Of a stretch of 54,055 nucleotides of DNA, positions 25,909 through 33,898 are shown piece by piece. Positions within the stretch are counted from its first letter, which is position 1. Every line of letters begins with the position of its first letter. Source of the DNA: an uncultured Spirochaetaceae bacterium (GTDB lineage Bacteria; Spirochaetota; Spirochaetia; Sphaerochaetales; Sphaerochaetaceae); assembly GCA_900315435.1 (NCBI GenBank), contig OMYY01000019.1:1-54055 (forward strand), given 5' to 3'. The translations under genes and the position numbers were made by a program. The notes beneath the pieces are model-generated. The model ran no database searches. It was not told where the DNA came from and saw only the letters and a list, made by a program, of their open reading frames with translations.

Positions 25909-26439
25909 TCATCTCCCCTGGACCATGTATTCGATCGGCCGCTTGTCGCTGAGGGTGATGGTGACATCGCACAGCGTCTCCTCCGCCACACCGGCCGGTT
26001 CGTCCATCTGGACCACCAGACGGCGCATGAACTGGCTGGTCACCAAGTTGGACTGCAGCCAGTCGCTGGAAATCCGCTCGTCCAGCTCACGCTGCGAGTA
26101 GGGATGCTCGTCGATGGCGACCACCTTCCCGGTTCCAATGTTCCGGCCCAGGTAAGAGACGCTGACGAACGCATTCTCCAACCCGGCGGAGTATGAGGTC
26201 GCGTCCGCATAGGCCGTGATGTGGGTATCGTCGGTAACCACTCCTTTCAGGCTCGCGGTAAACGGCAGGTGTCCGAGGAAAAGCCACCCCATAGCGCTGG
26301 CAATCAGGACGGCGATTCCCAGTCCCAGGGACCACCACCAAGGCCGGTTGGTCACCACATAGACATCCAGTTCCTCGGGAGAGTTCAGCCCCTTCAGGCT
26401 CTCCTCGCGGTAAATTCGCTTCTCGGTCTCGTTATCCAT
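25909..26439 (-). CDS. Short HlyD-like secretion protein of the NHLM export system
   Basis: A 176-residue membrane-fusion-type protein. A cytoplasmic N terminus with REESLKGLNSPEELD, a block typical of NHLM secretion proteins, precedes one membrane segment (LGLGIAVLIASAMGWLFLG, near residue 50). A periplasmic domain of about 105 residues follows. It is clearly shorter than usual for this family: no coiled-coil hairpin or lipoyl repeat is visible, so it may not reach far across the periplasm. The ATG at 26439 has a GGAGG Shine-Dalgarno and overlaps the MFS stop by 8 bp. Confidence 0.78.
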   Translation of the reverse strand: MDNETEKRIYREESLKGLNSPEELDVYVVTNRPWWWSLGLGIAVLIASAMGWLFLGHLPFTASLKGVVTDDTHITAYADATSYSAGLENAFVSVSYLGRNIGTGKVVAIDEHPYSQRELDERISSDWLQSNLVTSQFMRRLVVQMDEPAGVAEETLCDVTITLSDKRPIEYMVQGR

Positions 26440-27727
26440 GGAAATCCTCCGGTTCTCCTCGGTCCACATGGCGCATCAGCAGATAGGCAAGCCCCATCAT
26501 TGCGCCTCCGAACAAGAAAATCGAACGATATCCCCACAGGTCGATACAGCCACCGGTCAGCGGAGGCGCGAGAATCGAGGCGAGCTGATTGAAGAAATAG
26601 TAGAGCCCTGTGTAGACACCCACCGTCTCGTAACTGGACATCTGCCACAGCATCGGAAAGCTGTTGGTGACAATGGCGACCCAGAAGATTCCAAAAAGGA
26701 ACATCAACACCCAGAAAGAGGCCAATCTGAGACCGGAATCCCAAGAAAGCGAGATGCGCCCATGCACAAAGACAAGGAGCAGGACGACCACCACCAGAAC
26801 GAGACTTCCGCGGATGGTCTTTCCACGACCGTGCCTATGGGCGAACCGGCCGGAAGGAATGGCGAACACGGCGTAGGCGATGCCGACCATGCCGGCCGCG
26901 AGACTCGCCGACCCCCCGCTGGTACCCAGCTCGTGGATCGAATAAGCCCCGATAAAGGGAAGGATGCCCTGATAGGCCAGGAACCACAGGAACAGGGAAA
27001 GCAAAATGAAGAGAGCGCTCTTGTCCTTTTCATGGAAAATGACGGAAATGGAATGAAGAAGCGGTTCATGGCTTTCCTCCTCGTTTCCATCCCCTTTTCC
27101 GTCGCGCTCCTTGACAAAAAGGAAGAGCAGGATACAGGCGACGACGACAAAGATTCCCGCGACAGGAAAAGCAAGCACATCTTTCTGGGGCTCGGAAAAA
27201 CCGGGTACCTTGACCGGCACGTCCATCAAGCGAGCAAGACCGATGGTACCGACGATGGCGGCAATCCCCCCCATCGTGTTGATTACCCCGTTCGCCTCGC
27301 TCCGTAGGTCACCGGGAACCATGTCCGGCATCAGGGCGACAATCGGACCTCTGGCGGCCTGCTTGAAAAGATTCAGGAGAAAGAGAAGCGCAACCAGCGC
27401 ATACAGATGGGCCAGCGCCGCATAGGGAATCAGACCGAAAGCCAAAGCCGTCACGGGAAGGCAGATGACAATGAAAGGCATGCGCCTGCCGATGGGGGTG
27501 TGCAACCGGTCGCTCAACGAACTGAAAAAGGGAATCAGAAAGACGGCGAGGACGTTGTCCAGCGTCATGATGGCGCCGACCAACGCATGACTCTGGATGT
27601 AGCGTAGCAAGAAGACCGGCACGAAGGTATCGTACAGAGGATCCATCAACCCGACAGTGAAAAAACCAAGCCCGATCAGGAATGTCGTCAGATAGTAGCC
27701 CTTCAGGCTTTTCTTGGGTGCAGCCAT
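26432..27727 (-). CDS. MFS transporter (SLC45/GPH-like)
   Basis: A 431-residue carrier with about twelve membrane segments. The loop between segments 2 and 3 has SDRLHTPIGRRMPFI, typical of SLC45-type and related sugar carriers, and a charged central loop (KERDGKGDGNEEESHEP) joins the halves. It is the first gene of the peptide-export operon and overlaps the HlyD-like gene by 8 bp. Its role there is not known: it could supply a solute, export the peptide's partner, or be a passenger. There is no Shine-Dalgarno, and a TATCAT -10 box ends 7 nt before the ATG. Confidence 0.8.
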   Translation of the reverse strand: MAAPKKSLKGYYLTTFLIGLGFFTVGLMDPLYDTFVPVFLLRYIQSHALVGAIMTLDNVLAVFLIPFFSSLSDRLHTPIGRRMPFIVICLPVTALAFGLIPYAALAHLYALVALLFLLNLFKQAARGPIVALMPDMVPGDLRSEANGVINTMGGIAAIVGTIGLARLMDVPVKVPGFSEPQKDVLAFPVAGIFVVVACILLFLFVKERDGKGDGNEEESHEPLLHSISVIFHEKDKSALFILLSLFLWFLAYQGILPFIGAYSIHELGTSGGSASLAAGMVGIAYAVFAIPSGRFAHRHGRGKTIRGSLVLVVVVLLLVFVHGRISLSWDSGLRLASFWVLMFLFGIFWVAIVTNSFPMLWQMSSYETVGVYTGLYYFFNQLASILAPPLTGGCIDLWGYRSIFLFGGAMMGLAYLLMRHVDRGEPEDFHG

Positions 27728-27734
27728 GGGGAAA

Positions 27735-27785
27735 ATGATAGCACAAATCGCTTCTGTTGCAAACTTTCCCCCTTTCCTGTACAAC
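27735..27785. promoter_or_regulatory. Divergent leaderless promoters sharing one -35 box (MFS operon / epmB)
   Basis: The palindrome TTGCAA at 27757-27762 serves both directions. To the left (minus strand) a 16-bp spacer leads to TATCAT (27735-27740) and, 7 nt on, the MFS ATG. To the right a 17-bp spacer leads to TACAAC (27780-27785) and, 7 nt on, the epmB ATG at 27793. Neither start has a Shine-Dalgarno. If both are used, the two polymerases would exclude each other. Confidence 0.55.
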
Positions 27786-27792
27786 AGACCGC

Positions 27793-28842
27793 ATGGAAAG
27801 CATCTGTTCTCTCGAGTCCCTCAAAAAACGTCTCGCATTGACCCCGGACGAAGCCTCCTTCCAGGAGAAGGGACACCTTCCCGTCAAGATTTCCGACTAC
27901 TATTTCCATCTGATCGATCCGGACGACCCCGACGACCCGATCAGGCGCCAGGTGGTGCCCACCATACACGAGTACCAGGCCCGCACCTGGGAGGATATCG
28001 ACCCGCTCGAGGAGGTAGCCCATTCCATCACCGACCGGCTGATCCATCGATACAAGAGCCGGGTCGCTTTCCTGGTCACCGATTACTGCGCCACCTATTG
28101 CCGGCACTGCTTCCGCCGCCGTTTCACCGGGACGATGCACGGCCCGGCAACCCGGGAGGATATCCAAACGGCGGCGGATTACTGCGCCCGGCATCCCGAA
28201 GTGACCGAAATCCTGCTCACCGGTGGTGACATGCTGACGCTTAGCGATGAGAAGATCGACGAGATGCTGGCCATGTTCCGCGCCGCAAGACCGGATCTGG
28301 TCATCCGCATCTGCACCCGCATTCCGGTCACTTTCCCCGAACGAATCACCGACCATCTGGTCCAGGTCATCACCTCCCACCGGAGCGCGGCCTTTTATCT
28401 GATGGTGCAGTTCAACCACCCACGGGAGCTTACCCCCCAGTCGATTGCCGCTGTCGCCAAGTTCGTCGACCATGGCATTCCGGCCATGAACCAGTCGGTG
28501 TTGCTCAGAGGAGTCAACGACGACGCCGACACCTTGGAAGAGCTGTGCAACAAGCTGCTCGCCGCACGAATCAAGCCCTACTACCTCTTCCAGGGAGACC
28601 TGGTCGAGGGAACCGACTATTTCCGGGTTCCGTTGGAGAAAGGCATGCAGATCGAGCAGGAACTCCGCAGGAGGCTCAGCGGACTGGCCATGCCGGTCTA
28701 CACTTCGGACCTTCCCCACGGTGGCGGCAAGATTCCCCTCTGCCAGGACTATCTTGTCAGCCATGGAGACGACGGCTCCTGGACGTTCCGGACCCCAGAA
28801 GGGGGACTCCGTCACTACCACGACCCGAACGTACAGGGATAG
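27793..28842 (+). CDS. epmB: Lysine 2,3-aminomutase-type radical SAM enzyme, EF-P-lysine-modifying EpmB
   Basis: Makes (R)-beta-lysine for attachment to EF-P. The 349 residues are close to E. coli EpmB (about 342) and shorter than catabolic lysine 2,3-aminomutases. The radical SAM cluster motif CATYCRHC has Cys99, Cys103 and Cys106. TGGDMLTLSD is the family's SAM-binding block, and the PLP lysine is in LPHGGGKIPL near the end. The presence of EpmA and EF-P in the same window supports EpmB over KamA. The ATG at 27793 is chosen because a promoter overlaps the longer frame. Confidence 0.87.
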   Translation: MESICSLESLKKRLALTPDEASFQEKGHLPVKISDYYFHLIDPDDPDDPIRRQVVPTIHEYQARTWEDIDPLEEVAHSITDRLIHRYKSRVAFLVTDYCATYCRHCFRRRFTGTMHGPATREDIQTAADYCARHPEVTEILLTGGDMLTLSDEKIDEMLAMFRAARPDLVIRICTRIPVTFPERITDHLVQVITSHRSAAFYLMVQFNHPRELTPQSIAAVAKFVDHGIPAMNQSVLLRGVNDDADTLEELCNKLLAARIKPYYLFQGDLVEGTDYFRVPLEKGMQIEQELRRRLSGLAMPVYTSDLPHGGGKIPLCQDYLVSHGDDGSWTFRTPEGGLRHYHDPNVQG

Positions 28843-28869
28843 CTATCCTTCCCGTTATCCTGATTCCGC

Positions 28870-29709
28870 TTAGTGGGAGCTGGACGCTCCCAGCAAGTCG
28901 AGCACCTTCCTGATCTGTTCTTTACGGATTGTCTCGCGCTGCTCGGTATATTCCTCCGGGGTCAGCACGGTCGGATTCTCGCGGATCTCGAACGAAGGAG
29001 CGGTGATGACCGGATTCTTCGCCTCAGGCGCTTCCTCGGGCACCTGCAGGATGCCACTCTGCAAATCCTGCTCGATGGCGTCAAGGGCACGCCCGACAGC
29101 CTCGGTGATGATTCCTTCACGCTGCGCCTCGACGGTATCCTCGGCAACTCCCTCCATATTGGGTCCGAGATCGCTGGCAAGACGGGCGATGTAGTCGGCC
29201 TTGTGGGCCTCGAACTCGGCGGCAACGACAGGAACGATACGGGGAATCACCGAGTCGACAGCCTGCGGGACGTAGGCTTCCAGCTTGGCCTGGATCTCGT
29301 CGTCGGTCCACGCCCGCAGCTCCTGCAACTGGGCGGCAACCTCGTCACGGAAGGAAGCGATATCGGAGGCAATGGTGCTTTGCATCTGGCTGGCAACGGC
29401 AGCCTGCACCTTCTGGTCCATTTCGGCCTCCACCTGGCCGAGCAGATGGTCGGTGACTGTCTGGTCGCCAAGAAGCTTCTGCTGGATGTAGGGATAGAGC
29501 TGCTCGACCTGTCTCTGACGCTCCTCTTCTACGGTGCGCCGGGCCCGTGCGGGCTCCTCGACCTCGATCAAAGGCTGGAGTTGCCGCTCGCGGGCAACCT
29601 CGATCATCTCGTTGTCCATCGACGGGCGGGTCATCCAAAGCGTGGCAAAGCCCCCCATAGCGACAACGGTCGTAACCACCAGCAGCGTAACACGTCCCGT
29701 CTGTTTCAT
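28870..29709 (-). CDS. Membrane-anchored coiled-coil protein of unknown function
   Basis: A 279-residue protein with one N-terminal hydrophobic segment (TLLVVTTVVAMGGFATLWM, residues 8-26) and no clear signal-cleavage site, so probably tethered. Residues 45-225 are rich in Glu, Gln, Ala and Arg with spacing suited to a long helix or coiled coil. A Pro-rich break near 230-245 precedes a last helix. I do not recognise it. It overlaps the end of coaE by 4 bp and so belongs to the polA-coaE transcript. The Shine-Dalgarno is GGAAGG. Confidence 0.7.
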   Translation of the reverse strand: MKQTGRVTLLVVTTVVAMGGFATLWMTRPSMDNEMIEVARERQLQPLIEVEEPARARRTVEEERQRQVEQLYPYIQQKLLGDQTVTDHLLGQVEAEMDQKVQAAVASQMQSTIASDIASFRDEVAAQLQELRAWTDDEIQAKLEAYVPQAVDSVIPRIVPVVAAEFEAHKADYIARLASDLGPNMEGVAEDTVEAQREGIITEAVGRALDAIEQDLQSGILQVPEEAPEAKNPVITAPSFEIRENPTVLTPEEYTEQRETIRKEQIRKVLDLLGASSSH

Positions 29710-30323
29710 TGTCTATCCTTCCGTATCTTAGCTATCTTAGCACAACACTCGACGACTTGTCGATGAAGAGACCATTCGTCACCACCATTATTATCAATCG
29801 TGAAAAGCCTTGTTTTGGGAGATACCGTTGCGGGATCCACGTCGTTCTGGTTGCGCTCCCGGGCCTCGAACTGGGCCCGACTCATCCCGTCACGCTTCAC
29901 GGCACGTGAAAAGCGCACCTCGGGCGAAGCTTCGACGAAGACCACCGCGTCGCACTCCTCGTCCAGATGGACACGTTGCAGCAGCGGGGCGTTCCAGATG
30001 ACCGCCCGCTCTCCCCGCTGCAGTGCCTGCCGGGTCAGGAGATGGCACATGGCGACAATCTTCGGATGGGTGATCGCTTCCAACTCCTTGCGCAACGCCG
30101 GGTCATGATACACAGCCTCCCGGACCATCCGGTGGTCCACCGTACCTTCGGGGGTAATGCATCCGGGACCGAAGAGCGCTTTGAGTTCCTCGTGGCTCTC
30201 TTCCAGAACCGGCCAGCCAAGCTTGTCGAAGTCGATGCTCGTCCAGCCCGTCTCCTTGACGAACAGGTCGGCCACCACGTTCTTGCCGCTGCAGGCACGG
30301 CCGGTCAATCCCACAACCAGCAT
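29706..30323 (-). CDS. coaE: Dephospho-CoA kinase
   Basis: Last step of coenzyme A synthesis, phosphorylating the 3' hydroxyl of dephospho-CoA. The 205 residues match the family. The P-loop is VGLTGRACSGKN, and the substrate blocks DKLGWPVL, ITHPKI and WNAPLLQR are present. The ATG at 30323 comes 1 bp after the polA stop codon; the longer frame into polA is rejected. polA-coaE adjacency is common in bacteria. Confidence 0.93.
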   Translation of the reverse strand: MLVVGLTGRACSGKNVVADLFVKETGWTSIDFDKLGWPVLEESHEELKALFGPGCITPEGTVDHRMVREAVYHDPALRKELEAITHPKIVAMCHLLTRQALQRGERAVIWNAPLLQRVHLDEECDAVVFVEASPEVRFSRAVKRDGMSRAQFEARERNQNDVDPATVSPKTRLFTIDNNGGDEWSLHRQVVECCAKIAKIRKDRQ

Positions 30324-30324
30324 A

Positions 30325-33024
30325 TCAATGCATCTCCCCCCAGGTACGGGCACACTCGATGCTGACGCGTAGCGGGATGGAAAGCTGACAGGCATGCTCC
30401 ATGGCATCCCTGACCAACTGCTCCATCGCCTCCTTCTCCTCTTCAGGCACCTCGAAGATCAGCTCATCGTGAATCTGCAGGAGCAATGCGCCATGCATGC
30501 CTTCCTGGCGCATCTTCTCGGAGACCCGCAGCATGGCCAGCTTGACGATATCGGCGGCCGAACCCTGGACCGTCGTGTTGACGGCGATGCGCTGGGCCTT
30601 GGCCTGCTCGGTCCGGTTGGCGCTGGTGATCTCCTTGATTTCCCGCTGATGGCCAAGGAGGGTCGAGACATAGCCGGTCCTGGCAGCGTCATCCTGTACC
30701 TGCTTGATGTAGGCGGCGACCCCTTTATAGGTCGCGAAGTAGTCGTCGATGAACTTTTTCGCCTGGCTGTGGGTGATATGGAGGTCCATCGCCAGACTGT
30801 GGGCGCTGATGCCATAGACAACACCGAAGTTGATGGTCTTTGCAATCCGGCGCTGGTCTGGGGTGACGAACTCGGGAAACTCTCCAAAGACCTTTGCCGC
30901 AGTCGCCTTGTGGATGTCTTCCCCTTCCCGGAAGGCCGCCATCAGTTCCCTGTCCTGGGCCAGGTGGGCCAATACGACCAGCTCGATCTGCGAGTAGTCG
31001 GCCGAGAGGAACAGGCACCCCTCTTTGGCGACAAAACTGGAGCGGATCTTGCGTCCCTCCTCGCTACGCACCGGAATATTCTGCAGGTTGGGATTGTTGC
31101 AGGCGAGCCTTCCGGTCTCGGTACCGGTCTGCAAGAAGTGGGGATGTACCCGCCCGGTGACAGGATTGATCATTCCCGGCAACGTATCGATATAGGTGTT
31201 CTTCAGCTTGCTGATCTGGCGCCAGTTGAGAATCTGCCGGACAATCGGGTACTCGTCAGCCCTCTCGTTCAGCACGTCGCTGGCAGTCGAAAAACCGGTC
31301 CGAGTCTTCGCCCCAGGAGGAATCGCCAGGTCGGAAAAGAGCACTTGGGCCAGCTGGCTCGGAGAATTCAGGTTGAACTCCTTGCCCGCAAGGCGGAAAA
31401 TCTCCGCCTGGGTGCTTTCCATCATGCTGGTGAACTCGCTAGCCAGAAGCTTGATCCGCCCGGTATCCAGGGCAATTCCCTGCATCTCCATGCCGGCAAG
31501 AATCGGCAGCAACGGCATCTCCACCTCATCCATCAGCCTTGCCAGCCCCTTCTCCTCCAGTTTGGCGGAAAACAGGTGGTAGAGCCTGAGCGCCAAGTCG
31601 CTGTCCTCGCCACTGTAGTTGGCAGCCTCCTCCAACGGTATGTCGCTGATCGTCTTTCCGTTGGGGATGGCGTCGTCGTAATGTACCGTCTTGTAGTTCA
31701 GGTACTTGTCTGCCAGATAGTCCAGGTTGAAGATATGGCCTGCGCTATCCAGGAGCCAGGCGGCAATCATCGTGTCGAAAACCACCGGGAAGGCAGGCAC
31801 CCCGAACCGGCGCATGACCTTCACATCGTACTTGCAGTTCTGCCCGACGATGCCGAAGCGGGGCAACCAAGCGGACAGCAGGTGCTTGACTTCCTCACGG
31901 TTCTCCCCGTCGACCGGCACATACCACCCCTTCCCCTCCACCCAGGTGAAGGAGAAGCCAAGCAAGTTGGCGAGCATGTCGTCGGTGCTGTCCGTCTCGG
32001 TATCGAATGCGAGCACCTTGCTCTCCTGGGCGGCCTGCTTGAACAGCGATTCCACCAGAGCCAGATCGCGGGTACCCACATAGACTCCGCGCTTGCCTTC
32101 GGGGCGGACTTCCACCACAGGCGCCTTCTTTCCCGCCAAGTCCTGCATTTCCTTGACCAGACTAGGCAGCTTCATCGCGTCAAACTCCCGGGCCACCGCA
32201 TCGTATCGGTAATTGTCTGTCCCGCACTGACTTTCGAAGGAATCGACGGTCTGGGCGTCGTGCCTGAGGGCAATCAGCTTTCTGGTCAGCCCCATGTGGT
32301 CCCTTGCGGCCTCCAGTTTCGTCCGTGTTCCCGCAGCCAGTTCGTCCAGGCTGGCATAGACCGCATCCAAGGTACCGTACTGGGAAAGCAGCTTCACCGC
32401 CCCTTTGGGACCGATGCCGTCCACCCCCGGGACATTGTCGCTGGCATCCCCGAGCAGACAGAGGTAGTCTCCTATCTGGTCCGGCCTGACCCCGAACTCC
32501 TCCTCGACCTCTTTCGGCCCGAAGAGCCGGTAGGCGGTAGTCTTCGGCTTGGGAGGACGCAAGGCAAAGACATGCTCGTCCACCAGCTGCAACAAATCCT
32601 TGTCCCCGGTAAAGACCACGGCGTCGATACCCTGTGCCTTGGCCTGGTCGCAGAGGGTTGCGATGATATCGTCGGCCTCGAATCCCGCCTTGTCCAAGTG
32701 CGGTACCCCCATCGCGTCCAACAGATGGCAGATGACCGGCACCTGGGCATGCAGGTCGTCGGGAGCCTTCTGCCGGTTCTGCTTGTATGGAGCGTAGAGC
32801 TCGTGGCGGAAGGTGGGGCCATGGCTGTCCATCGCCACGGCAAGGTAGTCGGGATGGTACTCGCGGATCAGCTTTCCCAGCGCCTTGAAAAAGCCGTAGA
32901 CGGATGAGACGTTCCTGCCCTCTCCATCCCGTAGCGGATTGTTCATCATGGCGAAATACGAACGGTAAATCTGCGCGTATCCATCGATGATGTACAACTT
33001 CTTTCTGGCAAACAACTCACTCAT
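30325..33024 (-). CDS. polA: DNA polymerase I
   Basis: Repair and Okazaki-fragment polymerase. The 899 residues have the 5' nuclease domain (start LYIIDGYAQIYRSYFA, then ADDIIATL and TGDKDLLQLV). The 3'-5' exonuclease domain keeps its acidic residues (AFDTETDS, NCKYDVKV, YSGEDSDLAL), so proofreading is probably active, unlike in many relatives. The polymerase domain has motif A SADYSQIELVVLAH, motif B RRIAKTINFGVVYG and motif C LQIHDELIFEVP. It overlaps the upstream hydrolase gene by 8 bp. Confidence 0.97.
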   Translation of the reverse strand: MSELFARKKLYIIDGYAQIYRSYFAMMNNPLRDGEGRNVSSVYGFFKALGKLIREYHPDYLAVAMDSHGPTFRHELYAPYKQNRQKAPDDLHAQVPVICHLLDAMGVPHLDKAGFEADDIIATLCDQAKAQGIDAVVFTGDKDLLQLVDEHVFALRPPKPKTTAYRLFGPKEVEEEFGVRPDQIGDYLCLLGDASDNVPGVDGIGPKGAVKLLSQYGTLDAVYASLDELAAGTRTKLEAARDHMGLTRKLIALRHDAQTVDSFESQCGTDNYRYDAVAREFDAMKLPSLVKEMQDLAGKKAPVVEVRPEGKRGVYVGTRDLALVESLFKQAAQESKVLAFDTETDSTDDMLANLLGFSFTWVEGKGWYVPVDGENREEVKHLLSAWLPRFGIVGQNCKYDVKVMRRFGVPAFPVVFDTMIAAWLLDSAGHIFNLDYLADKYLNYKTVHYDDAIPNGKTISDIPLEEAANYSGEDSDLALRLYHLFSAKLEEKGLARLMDEVEMPLLPILAGMEMQGIALDTGRIKLLASEFTSMMESTQAEIFRLAGKEFNLNSPSQLAQVLFSDLAIPPGAKTRTGFSTASDVLNERADEYPIVRQILNWRQISKLKNTYIDTLPGMINPVTGRVHPHFLQTGTETGRLACNNPNLQNIPVRSEEGRKIRSSFVAKEGCLFLSADYSQIELVVLAHLAQDRELMAAFREGEDIHKATAAKVFGEFPEFVTPDQRRIAKTINFGVVYGISAHSLAMDLHITHSQAKKFIDDYFATYKGVAAYIKQVQDDAARTGYVSTLLGHQREIKEITSANRTEQAKAQRIAVNTTVQGSAADIVKLAMLRVSEKMRQEGMHGALLLQIHDELIFEVPEEEKEAMEQLVRDAMEHACQLSIPLRVSIECARTWGEMH

Positions 33025-33898
33025 TGGGTACCTCTATGGTCAGTCCGTCGTAGGACGGGTACATGTGCCGCGCCGACCAGAATGGTCCACTCAGCTTCTG
33101 GTGGCTCAACTGGTGGTCGATATGGATCAGGTAGACTCGCCCGACGTCAAGCAGGGAAACCATTTCCTCGACTTCCTGGATGGTCAGGTGGCTCGGCGAA
33201 GCCCGCCACGATCCAGCCCCATTATGATGCATAGGTTCCAGACAGTCGATGACCATCGTATCGAAATGACGGCTTTGCAGATAGCTCCAGGTATCGTAGG
33301 GACAATCCGGCATCGGATAGTCCGGATCGGGATAGGGATAACCGGGTATGGTCTTCACGTCGGTCAGGTAGAGCAGACCTCCCAGTTGGTAGCCGGAAAT
33401 GAACCCGGCCTGCAGACCATGCCAGAGGACCAGCGGGGTCACCTGGAAACCACTGATGGAGACTTGGGCGAAGGGATTGAGCTGGTGCAACTGGCAAAAG
33501 GGCCGGCTGCCCCGTTCGACGTAGTCGTGGTGCTCGCGGATGAAAGCGACCAGCTTGGCGTCCCCGTAGACCGGGACCGGACGCACCCAAGTGGGAACCG
33601 GCACGGTCGGCACGCGGCTGAACTCGCGCAGGTCGGCGATACCTCCGATATGGTCGGCGTGACTGTGGGTGTAGAGCACCCCGTCGATCTGCTCGACATG
33701 GCGGCAGAGCATCTGCTCGCGGAAATCGGGCCCGGTATCCACCACCAGCCGCTTTCCGTCTTTCTCCACCATGATCGAGGTGCGCGTCCTCCGGTTGTGG
33801 TGCCCGGGACGCGACGCGGCATCCCGGCATACCGGACAGTGGCAACGGATGATGGGCACACCTTCGCTGGTTCCGGTTCCCAGAAAGGTCACGCGCAT
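33017..33898 (-). CDS. MBL-fold metallo-hydrolase (PhnP-like), copy 1
   Basis: A 293-residue metallo-beta-lactamase-fold hydrolase. It starts with FLGTGTSEGVPIIRCHCPVC, the Cys-containing entry seen in PhnP-like phosphodiesterases, has the metal motif THSHADHIGG and a late IHIDHQ. Likely a cyclic phosphodiesterase or similar, but the substrate cannot be told. It is a paralogue of the next gene upstream, with which it shares a 10-bp overlap and the same N-terminal and metal motifs. Confidence 0.87.
   Translation of the reverse strand: MRVTFLGTGTSEGVPIIRCHCPVCRDAASRPGHHNRRTRTSIMVEKDGKRLVVDTGPDFREQMLCRHVEQIDGVLYTHSHADHIGGIADLREFSRVPTVPVPTWVRPVPVYGDAKLVAFIREHHDYVERGSRPFCQLHQLNPFAQVSISGFQVTPLVLWHGLQAGFISGYQLGGLLYLTDVKTIPGYPYPDPDYPMPDCPYDTWSYLQSRHFDTMVIDCLEPMHHNGAGSWRASPSHLTIQEVEEMVSLLDVGRVYLIHIDHQLSHQKLSGPFWSARHMYPSYDGLTIEVPNE

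Noticed and set aside
28837-28848. Perfect 12-bp palindrome GGATAGCTATCC at the end of epmB
   Set aside because: It includes the stop codon, has no loop or T tract, and may be chance; no function can be argued.
30394-32907. An 837-codon open frame on the plus strand opposite polA
   Set aside because: Antisense shadow of a complete DNA polymerase I gene; composition-driven, no domain seen.
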